DNA of 29,745 nt from Odoribacter sp036657595 (GCA_036657595.1 JAVXFZ010000032.1:1-29745); one strand, 5' to 3'. Shown: positions 14,657-23,797, counted from the first letter of the stretch. A program made the numbers and translations. The notes: a model not told the origin generated them from the letters alone.

Positions 14657-16477
14657 ATGAAAAGATATCAAATTATATTACCGTTAATGGCATTGTTTTT
14701 CCTGTTTTCCTGTGTGGATGACAAGAGTGCCTATTTAGCCCAAGAAAAAGAGGATATAAATGTAGACAATGTCGTGAACGAAGATAAACCGGAGGAAGAG
14801 GAGGAAGAGTTGCCGGAAGGTCAATTGGTACCCGGTCTGCATTTGGTGAAATTAAGTGTCGCCAAACCGGACGGAAAGACCGTGGAAAGACGTTTCAAAT
14901 ATTTTATGCCGGTCTCTATAAACGCCAGCAAGCCTATTTCCTTGATTTTTGAATTTCACGGAAGCTATACCTTTAAAAAAGGCGAAAAGCCTGCCAACCC
15001 AATTCAGAACATCACTGCCAACGATCCATTGGCACAAAAAGCGATTAAAGAGAATTGTGTCGTTTGTTATCCCGCCGGAGAGGTTGTTTATTCTGCAGAC
15101 AGCAGCGGAACGGTGGATTGGCATATCAGTGAGAATCATCTTCCTTTTGTTGATGCAATGATAGATTATTTTAAGGGTTGTACCCCTCAGATTGACGCTA
15201 ACCGGATCTACTCGACCGGACAGTCCAGCGGCTCTATTTTTTCTTTTGTGTTGGCTTGCGAGCGTTCTACGGTATTTGCAGCGATCGCTCCTCGTGCAGG
15301 ACAGATGAGTTTAGAGGGTCAAACCGAGCTACCGGTTCGTACTGTACCGGTACGGCTATTTGCCGGAGAGGAAGATGATATAGTGATTCATAGTGCTGTT
15401 CTTACGAATATGACTACGTGGGCAGAAAAGATCGGCGGTTATTTTGCAGCCGATATGAAAACAGACACGCTGACCATTAAAGATTATACCTCCGTCACTA
15501 CACGCACGTGGAATGGTGGTAATGCCGATATTGAAATTTATTCATTGTCGGGTGTTGATCACGGAGTTTCTTTATTTTACTGTATCCCTTATATATGGGA
15601 TTTTATGGCAGCTCATACGTTGGATGGAGTTGTAAATAATTTATATGTCACTTCCAGTTTGAAAGAAATTGAAGCGCGATGTGGAGAAGCTGTGACTTTC
15701 TCTGTCAATTACACGGAGGGGGGAATATTTGAATTGAGCAATGCTCCCGATGGTTGGAATGTAAAGGTAGTAGGGAAAACGGTTTCTCTCAGCGGACCGA
15801 AAGATTTCTATGCTCCTATTGACCGAAGTGGAGAAATGACTCTTACCGTTAAAAAAGATGGAAAAGAAGTTTCCAGTACGGTTCGTTATAAATTAATCGC
15901 CCCCAAAGATTATTTTGAAGTAGGAGATATTTATTATAATGAAGATTTTCAACCGGCAGGTATCGTTTGCTGGGTGAATAAAGCAAATATCAAAGAAGCT
16001 AAAATTGTAAATATTGATCAACAAAAGGGAATACTTTATAGCGGGAATCGAAAAGGATTGGGCATAGATTTTGATACTCCTGATCAGAATGATGGGGAAG
16101 GAAATACGCGAAAAATGGTCGAAAGGAATAAAACACTTACCTCTCCCCTGACCGCAAGGGATGCTGTTTTTATGTGGGCAAATTCTTATTCCTATAAAAA
16201 TGTTACTGACTGGTATTTGCCGGCGATTAATGAATTAGCTGAATTAGCGGTGAATCTAACGACCATTAATGAGGCAATAAAAGCTTTAGAGGGAGTAGAA
16301 TTAACCAGAACTCTATGGTCATCCACCAATGAGGTTAAAAGCGGAGATACGGCAAAAACTCTCGTATATTATGATTTAAAGACCAAAAAAATTATAACAA
16401 AAAAATCAAAGGAAGCCGGTAGTGAATATATTGGCTATGCCGCGGAGGGAAGAGTATTGAAAAAAGTAACGAAATAA
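14657..16477 (+). CDS. Lipoprotein esterase (PHB-depolymerase/feruloyl-esterase-like) fused to a DUF1566-like C-terminal domain
   Basis: This 606-residue protein has signal MKRYQIILPLMALFFLFSC (Cys19) and a Glu-rich surface linker (46-51). The alpha/beta-hydrolase domain (about 58-325) has oxyanion-loop residues EFHGS, nucleophile Ser190 in GQSSG, Asp240 or Asp241 in GEEDD, and His302 in DHG, the arrangement of LpqC/PHB-depolymerase-type esterases. A strand-rich spacer (about 330-413) leads to a C-terminal domain (about 418-606) with FEVGDIYY, VTDWYLPAINELAEL and TRTLWSSTNEV, which match the W-LP---EL and WSST signature of DUF1566/Lcl-like domains. The substrate is probably an ester on a peptide or glycan ligand of this locus. 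ATG 14657 is chosen over 14633, which overlaps the previous gene. Confidence 0.8.
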   Translation: MKRYQIILPLMALFFLFSCVDDKSAYLAQEKEDINVDNVVNEDKPEEEEEELPEGQLVPGLHLVKLSVAKPDGKTVERRFKYFMPVSINASKPISLIFEFHGSYTFKKGEKPANPIQNITANDPLAQKAIKENCVVCYPAGEVVYSADSSGTVDWHISENHLPFVDAMIDYFKGCTPQIDANRIYSTGQSSGSIFSFVLACERSTVFAAIAPRAGQMSLEGQTELPVRTVPVRLFAGEEDDIVIHSAVLTNMTTWAEKIGGYFAADMKTDTLTIKDYTSVTTRTWNGGNADIEIYSLSGVDHGVSLFYCIPYIWDFMAAHTLDGVVNNLYVTSSLKEIEARCGEAVTFSVNYTEGGIFELSNAPDGWNVKVVGKTVSLSGPKDFYAPIDRSGEMTLTVKKDGKEVSSTVRYKLIAPKDYFEVGDIYYNEDFQPAGIVCWVNKANIKEAKIVNIDQQKGILYSGNRKGLGIDFDTPDQNDGEGNTRKMVERNKTLTSPLTARDAVFMWANSYSYKNVTDWYLPAINELAELAVNLTTINEAIKALEGVELTRTLWSSTNEVKSGDTAKTLVYYDLKTKKIITKKSKEAGSEYIGYAAEGRVLKKVTK

Positions 16478-16493
16478 TATCATCTCAATCAAT

Positions 16494-17672
16494 ATGAAAA
16501 AAATTCTATATGTTGTCTTATTCATAGCGATTCTGCTTCCTGCCACCGCGCAGGAAAGCGGAATCCGCTTTTTTCACGGATCGTGGGACGAAGCCATCGC
16601 TTTAGCTAAAAAAGAGAAGAAAAAGATTTTTATTGATTTCTTTACGGAATGGTGCGGACCTTGTCTGAATATGGCACTGACTGTATTTCCTTTACCACAG
16701 GTGGGCGAAGTGTATAATAAGAACTTTATTTGCCTGAAGATTGATGCCGAGAAAGGCGAAGGTCGGGAGTTGGCAAAGCGTTATCACGTTGCTTCTTATC
16801 CAACTTATGTTTTTGTTAATCCAAAGAATCAGGAATTGATTCACCGAAGCGGAGGTAATAAACCGGTGGCAGATTTTTTAGCAGATGTAAATGGAGCATT
16901 TGATGCCAAACTCAGTTCGGTGTATTTGACTGAAAAATATAAAAGCGGTCAATATGATGCCGATTTCCTGAAAAATTATATCCGTAATAGAAAGGTATCA
17001 GGCGATCGGAATGTGGTGAAAGATTTTGATCGACTGATTGAAATGGGGTGTAAATTAACGGATAAAGAGATATGGGATTTGTATTGTGAATGTGTCAACG
17101 GATATGATAATCCGTATGTGCAACAGATTTCAGACAATTATACGCAATTTGTGGAAGCTTTCGGGAAAAAAGCAGTGGATGAAAAGTTGACCGAAGCCAC
17201 CACCTATGCTCCTATTCCTTTTACTCAAAGTTTATGTGATTTTAATGGAAAAGATTACAATGTTAAGATGGCTCAATTGACTGCTCTTTTCAGAGAACAG
17301 AATTATGCCGAAGCTTGGAAAGCAGTTGATAGGCTGATTGCCGACAGTAGCATTGATCAACATAAATTTATCAAACTGCTTTCTTTTTATGTCAGGGTAA
17401 GCCCCAAGTATACCGATGATAATCTACCCTTTGAAACGATAGTTAACAAGGTTCGCTATATGAGATATGTTGCCTATAATATGTATGAACGGGATGAAGC
17501 GATGACGCATTATAATTATGCCGTCGCTTTGGAATATTTGATACAAAGAGCACAGCAGGAAGGAAAAGCGATTCCATCGGATTTGTTCAATGCCCCTAAG
17601 TATGGGAAACAAGAATATGATATGCGGCACCCGCTATTGAAAGCGAAACCCGGAAGACAGACAAAAAAATAA
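16494..17672 (+). CDS. Periplasmic thioredoxin-fold protein with WCGPC motif
   Basis: This 392-residue protein has a signal peptide (1-19, cut near ATAQ-ES), then a thioredoxin_7/DsbD-gamma-like domain with redox motif WCGPC (53-57) and cis-proline Pro103 in SYPTYVF. The remaining 260 residues are alpha-helical with weak TPR-like spacing (YAEAWKAVDRLIADSSIDQH) and are not assigned to a family. No lipobox is seen. It is the last gene of the uptake locus, 16 bases after the esterase, and may reduce disulfides of imported peptides or of the locus proteins. It ends 21 bases from the end of the convergent DUF58 gene with no clear terminator between. Confidence 0.85.
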   Translation: MKKILYVVLFIAILLPATAQESGIRFFHGSWDEAIALAKKEKKKIFIDFFTEWCGPCLNMALTVFPLPQVGEVYNKNFICLKIDAEKGEGRELAKRYHVASYPTYVFVNPKNQELIHRSGGNKPVADFLADVNGAFDAKLSSVYLTEKYKSGQYDADFLKNYIRNRKVSGDRNVVKDFDRLIEMGCKLTDKEIWDLYCECVNGYDNPYVQQISDNYTQFVEAFGKKAVDEKLTEATTYAPIPFTQSLCDFNGKDYNVKMAQLTALFREQNYAEAWKAVDRLIADSSIDQHKFIKLLSFYVRVSPKYTDDNLPFETIVNKVRYMRYVAYNMYERDEAMTHYNYAVALEYLIQRAQQEGKAIPSDLFNAPKYGKQEYDMRHPLLKAKPGRQTKK

Positions 17673-17693
17673 AGGAAATAAAGGATGGTTGAG

Positions 17694-18614
17694 TTAAAAT
17701 AGTTTACTACGCTTGATGAGGTAAGGGAGAAGAATTTCTTTGAAGTCTTGGTTGATGTCGGCTTCGACAAAATCAATTTGGAATTGCCCGCAACGTAGTT
17801 TGAGTTCCTGATAAAATTCAGTCATTTTTTGTTTGTAGGTTTCCCGGATTTCGTTGGGAGAGAATTTGATTTCGCGTCCACTTTCCATATCAATGAAGAT
17901 GTGGGGACGATTGGAAAATTCAAATTTCTCTTCCATTCGTTTGTCTTTGACGTGGAAAAGGATGATCTCGTGTTTGCTGTAACGCAGGTGTTGTAAAGCG
18001 GAGAAGAGTTCTTCGGTGTTGCCGTTGGAGAACATATCGGTAAAAAGGATCACCAGTGAGCGTTTGTGTATGGTGTCGGCTAATTGGTGTAACACCTCGG
18101 CGGTCGCTGTGGGCTTATTTAAAGGTACGGCGTTGTCCTTGAGCAAATCGCGAAGGTGGGCATACATCATTTGGATATGTGTGCTACCAAGTTTTGCATC
18201 GGTCAAGGTTTCGATTTTGTCAGCGAATAGGCACAGTCCGGAGGCATCGCGCTGTTTGCGAAGCATATAAATCAGTGCCGCCGCGCAGTAGATGGAAAAA
18301 TGAAGTTTCGAAATTTTATCGGATAGATACGGAAATAACATTGAAGAGGAGGTGTCGATTACGATGTATGAGCGCAGGTTGGTTTCTTCTTCGTATTGTT
18401 TGACGAATAGTTTTTCTGTCCGAGCATATAGTTTCCAATCGACGTGTTTGGTCGATTCACCGGTGTTGTAAACCCTGTGTTCAGCAAATTCTACCGAAAA
18501 GCCGTGGTAAGGACTGCGATGAAGTCCGGTAATGAAGCCCTCAACAATTTGTGAGGCAATAAATTCAAGGTGATCGAATTGTTCGTAGCGGACTATTTCT
18601 TCTAAATTCATCAT
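17694..18614 (-). CDS. DUF58 domain protein with a VWA-like metal site
   Basis: This 306-residue protein has the DUF58 core EHRVYNTGESTKHVDWKLYA, then RTEKLFVKQYEEETN (about 46-79), and a VWA-like MIDAS DTSSSM with Asp87, Ser89 and Ser91. A second VWA-like part, KRSLVILFTDMFSNGNTEEL, lies near 180-200. In Bacteroidota such genes normally sit between a MoxR ATPase gene and the BatA-BatE genes, where they are thought to act in an envelope-stress or chaperone system. Here neither partner is next to it, so it is an orphan copy. Its ATG overlaps the stop of a 45-codon frame upstream. Confidence 0.88.
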   Translation of the reverse strand: MMNLEEIVRYEQFDHLEFIASQIVEGFITGLHRSPYHGFSVEFAEHRVYNTGESTKHVDWKLYARTEKLFVKQYEEETNLRSYIVIDTSSSMLFPYLSDKISKLHFSIYCAAALIYMLRKQRDASGLCLFADKIETLTDAKLGSTHIQMMYAHLRDLLKDNAVPLNKPTATAEVLHQLADTIHKRSLVILFTDMFSNGNTEELFSALQHLRYSKHEIILFHVKDKRMEEKFEFSNRPHIFIDMESGREIKFSPNEIRETYKQKMTEFYQELKLRCGQFQIDFVEADINQDFKEILLPYLIKRSKLF

Positions 18615-18748
18615 TCCGATGTACCTTTATATAGTGATATATTTACCGGTTCGTCCGCAAGCGAAGTGTCATCGTTTGTTTCGTTGGTTGTTGATTGGAA
18701 AGATGAAATAATTTGAGCGTATTGAGCAATCAACAGAGCAGTCAGCAC
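18611..18748 (-). CDS. Possible 45-residue protein coupled to the DUF58 gene
   Basis: A frame starting GTG 18748 reads (M)LTALLIAQYAQIISSFQSTT and then NETNDDTSLADEPVNISLYK, ending GTSE. Its stop overlaps the first ATG of the DUF58 gene (ATGATG), a layout typical of translational coupling. The first 14 residues are hydrophobic and the rest is polar, so it could be a small membrane protein or the decayed end of a lost larger gene. No family is recognised and chance cannot be excluded. Confidence 0.3.
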   Translation of the reverse strand: MLTALLIAQYAQIISSFQSTTNETNDDTSLADEPVNISLYKGTSE

Positions 18749-18786
18749 ACAGGTCTACTTAGAAATGAAAAATTGTTTGCTATATA

Positions 18787-18832
18787 AAAATTGAGAATCA
18801 AAAATGAATGCTCATTTTCAATTCTCAATTTT
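18787..18832 (-). terminator. Intrinsic terminator after trxA
   Basis: A long imperfect stem, with arms 18787-18807 and 18812-18832 matching at 19 of 21 positions and a four-base loop, begins 8 bases past the trxA stop. On the minus strand it ends in TTTTTATATA, the expected U-tract. Confidence 0.65.
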
Positions 18833-18839
18833 CAATTAT

Positions 18840-19157
18840 TTAAAGGAGTTTGTTGATTTTCTCTACGAGAGAATTTTTAGGTACAGCCCCTACCTGTTTG
18901 TCTTTTACTTCTCCTCCTTTGAAGAAAAGGATGGTCGGGATGTTACGGATACCGAATTTTGCTGCCGTACCGGATGCACTGTCAACATCTACTTTAGCAA
19001 CGACAATTTTACCTTCAAATTCTTTTGAAATTTCTTCCACAATCGGCAACATCATCTTGCAAGGTCCACACCATTCTGCCCAAAAATCAACCAAAACAGG
19101 CTGTTCTGCTTTCAGTACAACCTCTTCAAAATTAGAATCATTAACTGCTATAGCCAT
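18840..19157 (-). CDS. trxA: Thioredoxin
   Basis: This 105-residue cytoplasmic thioredoxin has PVLVDFWAEWCGPCKMMLPI with redox Cys30 and Cys33, the conserved VDVDS segment, cis-proline in RNIPTILFF, and GAVPKNSLVEKI near the end. It has full family length and all conserved residues. It lies downstream of dnaE on the same strand with a 130-base gap, which contains a weak promoter candidate (TAACTTCG, minus strand, 19205-19198), and is closed by a hairpin terminator. Confidence 0.96.
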   Translation of the reverse strand: MAIAVNDSNFEEVVLKAEQPVLVDFWAEWCGPCKMMLPIVEEISKEFEGKIVVAKVDVDSASGTAAKFGIRNIPTILFFKGGEVKDKQVGAVPKNSLVEKINKLL

Positions 19158-19287
19158 AGTTTTATCTTTTAAAAGTTGGTATTCATTATTAACACCGCGA
19201 AGTTACAATATTTTTATTGTATACGAAGTATATCTATGATAATAGAACGTTAAAATTTCTTTTTTATCCTCCCCCACAAGGATGGTT

Positions 19288-22200
19288 TTAAGAGGTTCCA
19301 TTGATTTTCATCCGAATCGCTTCGTTGTTGTCGAAGTATTCATACAGTTCACGGGAGCGTTTGATTTTACAGGTGCGAGAGAACATTTTGACATTATTTC
19401 CCTGTCGGTCAAAAAGCATAAAATTAAGGGGAATATCGCTTTGTTGTTCCTGCGGATCTTCCATATTCTCTGATGTTTTTTGTGATTTTGACGTTATTTT
19501 TTTCCGATTTTCTTTATACGCCTCACTGTTTATATCAGTGACGAAAAGGTCATATATTTCAGATACAATATCCGAGGTCAGTTTCTCAATATCTACTTGC
19601 AAGGTGACGGAATGGATCACATCTTTTGCAAAATCATCCAACAAACCCATTTTTTGGATGGTGAAAGCAAGTTCGTTGTCTTCTTTCCCCCATTTCGGTT
19701 GTATCTTTCCTTTTACGTAAACGGCTGTTTCAAGGATAAAATATTGATGGTTGTTGGCATAGTCTTTTCCGAAGAATGCCAGTTCGTAAGTGCCCCCAAA
19801 ATCTTCAATGGTCAGGATGCCAAAATCTTTTCCTGTTTTCGTCTTTCCTTCCCGCATAGCGGAAATAATGCCCGCAATGGTCACTTCCTTTCCTTTCAGG
19901 TTTTCGAGATTGGAGTTGATTTCCTCGACAGGCGTACAAAGCAGTCGCATTTCCAATTTGTAGCGATCCAAGGGATGAGAAGTCAGATAAATACCGATCA
20001 GTTCTTTTTCTTTTTTTGATTTTTCATAATCGTGCCAAGGTTCGCAGTCGGGGATGGGGGGTTTGCTGACTTCAAAGCCTTCCTCATCATCGAATAGCGT
20101 GGCTTGCATACTGTTGCTATCCTGCTGGTTTTTCTGTCCGTAATTGATGAGCGTATCTAAGATGGTGGTTGTGGCATCAATCAGATGCAGGAATTGAGCC
20201 CGATGGTAACCGAAGCTATCTAATCCCCCCGCTATCACCAGATTCTCTAATGTTTTTTTATTGACCGATCTGTAATCAATGCGCTCAAAGAAATCGTATA
20301 CATCTTTATAGGGACCTTTTTCCTCCCGTTCTTTGATGATTTGCTCTACTGCCCCCTCACCTACTCCTTTGATAGCAGCCATCCCAAAGCGAATGTCCCC
20401 GTGGCTATTAACGGTGAAGTCGTTGTAGGATTCATTGACATCCGGCGCAAGAACGTTTAATCCCATCCGCTTGCATTCGTCCATAAAGACGGTCACTTTT
20501 TCAATTTGCGACAGGTTGTTGCTTAAGTTAGCCGCCATAAATTCAGCCGGATAGTGTGCTTTTAAGAAGCCGGTCTGATAGGCGATGTAGGCATAGCAAA
20601 CGGAATGTGATTTATTGAAAGCGTAGGAAGCAAATGCTTCCCAGTCTCCCCATATTTTATTGACTAATTCATCAATATTTTTACCTTTTTCTTTTGCTCC
20701 TTTCACAAATTCAGGGTTGTTCCGACAGCCTTCGAGGAATTGTGTTTTTAAGGCATTCATCGTATCAATCTGTTTTTTACCCATTGCTTTTCGCAGGGTG
20801 TCGGACATTCCACGTGTGAAATTTCCCAAAGCTCTGGATTGTAACATTACCTGTTCCTGATAAACGGTGATGCCATAGGTGTCTTTCAGATAAGGCTCCA
20901 TCATCGGATGGTCGTATTCAATTTCCTCTTCTCCGTGTTTTCGGCGGATAAATGATGGGATGTATTCCATCGGTCCGGGACGGTATAAGGCATTCATCGC
21001 CACTAAATCTTCAAAACGGTTGGGCTGTAATGCCCGGAGGTGTTTTTTCATTCCGGGCGACTCGAATTGGAACAAGCCGGTGGTGTCGCCCCGCGAAAAG
21101 AGTTCGAAGGTTTCGGGATCATCCAAAGGAATTTTATCTTCGTCTACGATTAGGTGTTTGGATATTTTGATATTTTCCAGACACGTTTTGATGATAGACA
21201 GGGTACGCAAACCGAGGAAGTCCATTTTGATCAATCCGATCGGCTCGACGAAATGTCCATCGTATTGTGTGGTCATTAGGCTTTCACCTTCCGTCGGCAT
21301 AATGGGAATATGGTCGGTTAAAGGATCCCGACTGATTAATATTCCACAGGCGTGTACTCCTGTTTGACGGATAGATCCTTCCAGTATTTCAGCCAATTGA
21401 ATGGTTTTTGAGATCAAGGGATTGGAGGATTTTTTTTCTTTTTCGAGATCCGGATTTTCTTTGTACGCCTTTTTTAAGGTCATTTTAGGAGCTTCCGGCA
21501 CCATCTTAGCCAAACGATTGGCTTCGGATAGTTCCAATTTTAGCACACGCGCAACGTCCTTGATCGCCATTTTAGCTGCCATACTGCCAAAGGTAACGAT
21601 GTGTGATACTTTGTCGGCACCATATTTTTGTGTCACCCATTCTAATACCCGTTGACGTCCGTCATCATCAAAATCCACATCAATATCAGGAAGAGAGATA
21701 CGGTCGGGGTTCAGGAAACGTTCAAAGAGCAGATCATATTTAACCGGGTCAATGTTGGTGATGCCTAAGCTATAAGCAACAGCACTTCCGGCGGCAGATC
21801 CACGTCCCGGTCCCACAATGACTCCCATTTCACGAGCCGCTCGAATAAAATCCTGCACAATGAGAAAATAGCCGGGAAAACCCATCGTTTTCATAATGTG
21901 CAGCTCGAAAATCAGACGTTCCATAATTTCCGGAGGGATGTTTTCACCATATCGTTTGACCGCACCCTTCATTGCTAATTCTCTCAAATAATCGGCTTCC
22001 AGCTTAATTCGGCAGATTTTATCGTATCCTCCCAGTTTTTTCACTTTTTTCAAAGCCTCTTCTTCACTCATCACCACTTCGCCTTTTTCATTGCGGGTAA
22101 ACTCGTTGAAGAGGTCTTCATCTGTATATTTTTGACGATATTCTTCCACCGTACCTATTTCAACGGGGATCGGAAATACCGGCATAATCGGGTCGGAATC

Positions 22201-23052
22201 AAGTTTGTATTCTTCGACTTTATCAGCCACTTCTTGTGTGTTTTCGATCACCTGAGGCATATCGCTGAATAGTTCAAGCATTTCGGCTGTCGTTTTAAAC
22301 CATTCCTGACGGGTGTAACGCATCCTGTTTGGGTCGTCGATGTCCTTCCGGGTATTTAGGCAGATTAAAAGGTCGTGGGCTTCGGCATCTTCTGCATTTA
22401 AGAAATGTACGTCGTTAGTAGCGATGACTTTGATTCCGAATTTTTTCCCAATACGTATTATTTCTTTATTACACCGCTGTTGGTTGTCGTAGATCTCCAT
22501 CCGTTGTTTGGGATCTTCAGCCGGATGACGCATCACTTCAAGGTAATAATCATCGCCAAAGATATTTTGATACCATTGGGCAGCAGTTTCCGCCCCGACA
22601 ATATCGCCCGCCATAATTTTTTGTGAGATTTCTCCTCCCAGACAAGCAGATGAGATGATCAATCCTTCGTGGTATTTTTCAAGCAGAGTTTTATCAATAC
22701 GCGGACGGTAGTAGAAGCCATCGACAAATGCGGCGGAACAGAGTTTTACTAAATTCAGGTAGCCTTGTAAGTTTTTTGCTACTATAATAAGGTGTTCTCC
22801 TGATCGGTCAATCGGTTTTTCTTTGTTAGCCAAAGATACCCTTGCCACGTACGCTTCACATCCCAATATTGGTTTGATGCCTTTTTTACGGCATAAATCA
22901 TAGAACAATTTAATACCGAACATATTGCCGTGATCGGTCAACGACAGGGCTGTCATTCCATCGGCAACGGCTTTATCGATCAATCCGGGAATACTGGCAG
23001 CTCCATCAAGGATGGAGTATTGAGAATGGACGTGAAAGTGAGTGAATTTCAT
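19288..23052 (-). CDS. dnaE: DNA polymerase III alpha subunit
   Basis: This 1254-residue replicative polymerase has an N-terminal PHP domain (FTHFHVHSQYSILDGAASIP, then LSLTDHGNMFG), the polymerase palm with PDIDVDFDDDGR carrying catalytic Asp456 and Asp458, GPGRGSAAGSAVAY near 414-427, RQTGVHACGI, the fingers region YQEQVMLQSRALGNFT and SYAFNKSHSVCYAYIAYQTG, a helix-hairpin-helix (AAIKGVGEGAVEQII), and an OB fold near 1020-1100 (VTIAGIISAMREGKTKTGKD). Its ATG overlaps the purN stop by four bases (ATGA), so it is translated with purN. Confidence 0.98.
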   Translation of the reverse strand: MKFTHFHVHSQYSILDGAASIPGLIDKAVADGMTALSLTDHGNMFGIKLFYDLCRKKGIKPILGCEAYVARVSLANKEKPIDRSGEHLIIVAKNLQGYLNLVKLCSAAFVDGFYYRPRIDKTLLEKYHEGLIISSACLGGEISQKIMAGDIVGAETAAQWYQNIFGDDYYLEVMRHPAEDPKQRMEIYDNQQRCNKEIIRIGKKFGIKVIATNDVHFLNAEDAEAHDLLICLNTRKDIDDPNRMRYTRQEWFKTTAEMLELFSDMPQVIENTQEVADKVEEYKLDSDPIMPVFPIPVEIGTVEEYRQKYTDEDLFNEFTRNEKGEVVMSEEEALKKVKKLGGYDKICRIKLEADYLRELAMKGAVKRYGENIPPEIMERLIFELHIMKTMGFPGYFLIVQDFIRAAREMGVIVGPGRGSAAGSAVAYSLGITNIDPVKYDLLFERFLNPDRISLPDIDVDFDDDGRQRVLEWVTQKYGADKVSHIVTFGSMAAKMAIKDVARVLKLELSEANRLAKMVPEAPKMTLKKAYKENPDLEKEKKSSNPLISKTIQLAEILEGSIRQTGVHACGILISRDPLTDHIPIMPTEGESLMTTQYDGHFVEPIGLIKMDFLGLRTLSIIKTCLENIKISKHLIVDEDKIPLDDPETFELFSRGDTTGLFQFESPGMKKHLRALQPNRFEDLVAMNALYRPGPMEYIPSFIRRKHGEEEIEYDHPMMEPYLKDTYGITVYQEQVMLQSRALGNFTRGMSDTLRKAMGKKQIDTMNALKTQFLEGCRNNPEFVKGAKEKGKNIDELVNKIWGDWEAFASYAFNKSHSVCYAYIAYQTGFLKAHYPAEFMAANLSNNLSQIEKVTVFMDECKRMGLNVLAPDVNESYNDFTVNSHGDIRFGMAAIKGVGEGAVEQIIKEREEKGPYKDVYDFFERIDYRSVNKKTLENLVIAGGLDSFGYHRAQFLHLIDATTTILDTLINYGQKNQQDSNSMQATLFDDEEGFEVSKPPIPDCEPWHDYEKSKKEKELIGIYLTSHPLDRYKLEMRLLCTPVEEINSNLENLKGKEVTIAGIISAMREGKTKTGKDFGILTIEDFGGTYELAFFGKDYANNHQYFILETAVYVKGKIQPKWGKEDNELAFTIQKMGLLDDFAKDVIHSVTLQVDIEKLTSDIVSEIYDLFVTDINSEAYKENRKKITSKSQKTSENMEDPQEQQSDIPLNFMLFDRQGNNVKMFSRTCKIKRSRELYEYFDNNEAIRMKINGTS

Positions 23053-23624
23053 TTTTTATCTCTTAAAATAGTTTCTTGGATGACACGTGGGAAATGTTGA
23101 TATTCCAATTCGTGCACTTTGGCAGCTAATGTATCCGGCGTATCCCCCGACACCACCGGACATTTTGCCTGAAAAATAGTTGTTCCCTCGTCGTAATGCT
23201 GATTGACATAGTGGATCGTGATGCCGCTTTCTTTTTCTCCCGCAGCAATGACCGCATCGTGTACGTGATGTCCGAACATTCCTTTTCCTCCATAAGCAGG
23301 AAGCAAGGCAGGGTGGATATTAATAATCCGATTAGGGTAGGCGCGAGTGATGCAGTCAGGCATCAACCACAAGAATCCTGCTAATATGATGTAATCAATG
23401 CCCTGTTGTTTCAACTGTTTCAGTATGTTATCCGGATTGCGCATTTCTTCGCGATTGAAAAGATAGGTGGGTAAATCGTATTTTTTTGCCCGTTCCAACA
23501 CATAGGCTCCCGGAACGTTGCAAAAGATGGAATTTACGCAGATTTCAGGATTTTTAGCAAAAAAACAAATGATGTTTTCAGCGTTAGAACCTGATCCTGA
23601 GGCAAATATTGCTACTTTTTTCAT
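23049..23624 (-). CDS. purN: Phosphoribosylglycinamide formyltransferase
   Basis: This 191-residue enzyme transfers a formyl group from 10-formyl-tetrahydrofolate to GAR in purine synthesis. Visible are the phosphate loop FASGSGSNAENI, the catalytic region RIINIHPALLPAYGGKGMFG (Asn and His of the N-x-H pair), SGITIHYVNQHYDEGTTIFQ with the catalytic Asp, and a short C-terminal helix. All conserved residues are present. It overlaps dnaE by four bases, and its promoter lies back to back with that of acpP. Confidence 0.97.
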   Translation of the reverse strand: MKKVAIFASGSGSNAENIICFFAKNPEICVNSIFCNVPGAYVLERAKKYDLPTYLFNREEMRNPDNILKQLKQQGIDYIILAGFLWLMPDCITRAYPNRIINIHPALLPAYGGKGMFGHHVHDAVIAAGEKESGITIHYVNQHYDEGTTIFQAKCPVVSGDTPDTLAAKVHELEYQHFPRVIQETILRDKK

Positions 23625-23651
23625 ATTGTAATCTATTAAAAATCAACGTGA

Positions 23652-23681
23652 TAAAGGTAATAAAAGTTTATTGTTGGCAAA
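23652..23681 (-). promoter_or_regulatory. Predicted promoter of purN-dnaE
   Basis: On the minus strand TTTG (23681-23678), 18 bases, then TACCTTTA (23659-23652), seven of eight bases allowing for TAnnTTTG with a final A. Transcription would start near 23645, about 20 bases before the purN ATG. Confidence 0.5.
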
Positions 23682-23685
23682 AAAT

Positions 23686-23716
23686 TTTCCAGTGAAAAAA
23701 ATAAACTCTAAATTTG
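23686..23716 (+). promoter_or_regulatory. Predicted promoter of acpP-fabF-rnc
   Basis: TTTC (23686-23689), 19 bases, then TAAATTTG (23709-23716), a full TAnnTTTG match. The start near 23723 gives a leader of about 75 bases. Confidence 0.55.
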
Positions 23717-23797
23717 CCCTCTGAATTTAGATAAGTGTGCCTATGATGGCGCAAAGAGTGTAAAATTAAAAAGAATGTCTAATTAAAATTTAAAGTT

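Noticed and set aside
18787..18832. Long inverted repeat as a small mobile repeat element
   Set aside because: It is directly after trxA with a U-tract in the right place, and no second copy was noticed in the window. A terminator explains it.
19220..19232. Sequence TATAC-GAA-GTATA resembling a half of a loxP site
   Set aside because: Only about 12 bases match and no second arm or spacer is present, so this is chance similarity in AT-rich promoter DNA.
23776..23795. AT-rich GTCTAATTAAAATTTAA before acpP, similar to the left palindromic site
   Set aside because: It lacks the central bases and the second arm of the site. Similarity is limited to low-complexity AT sequence.
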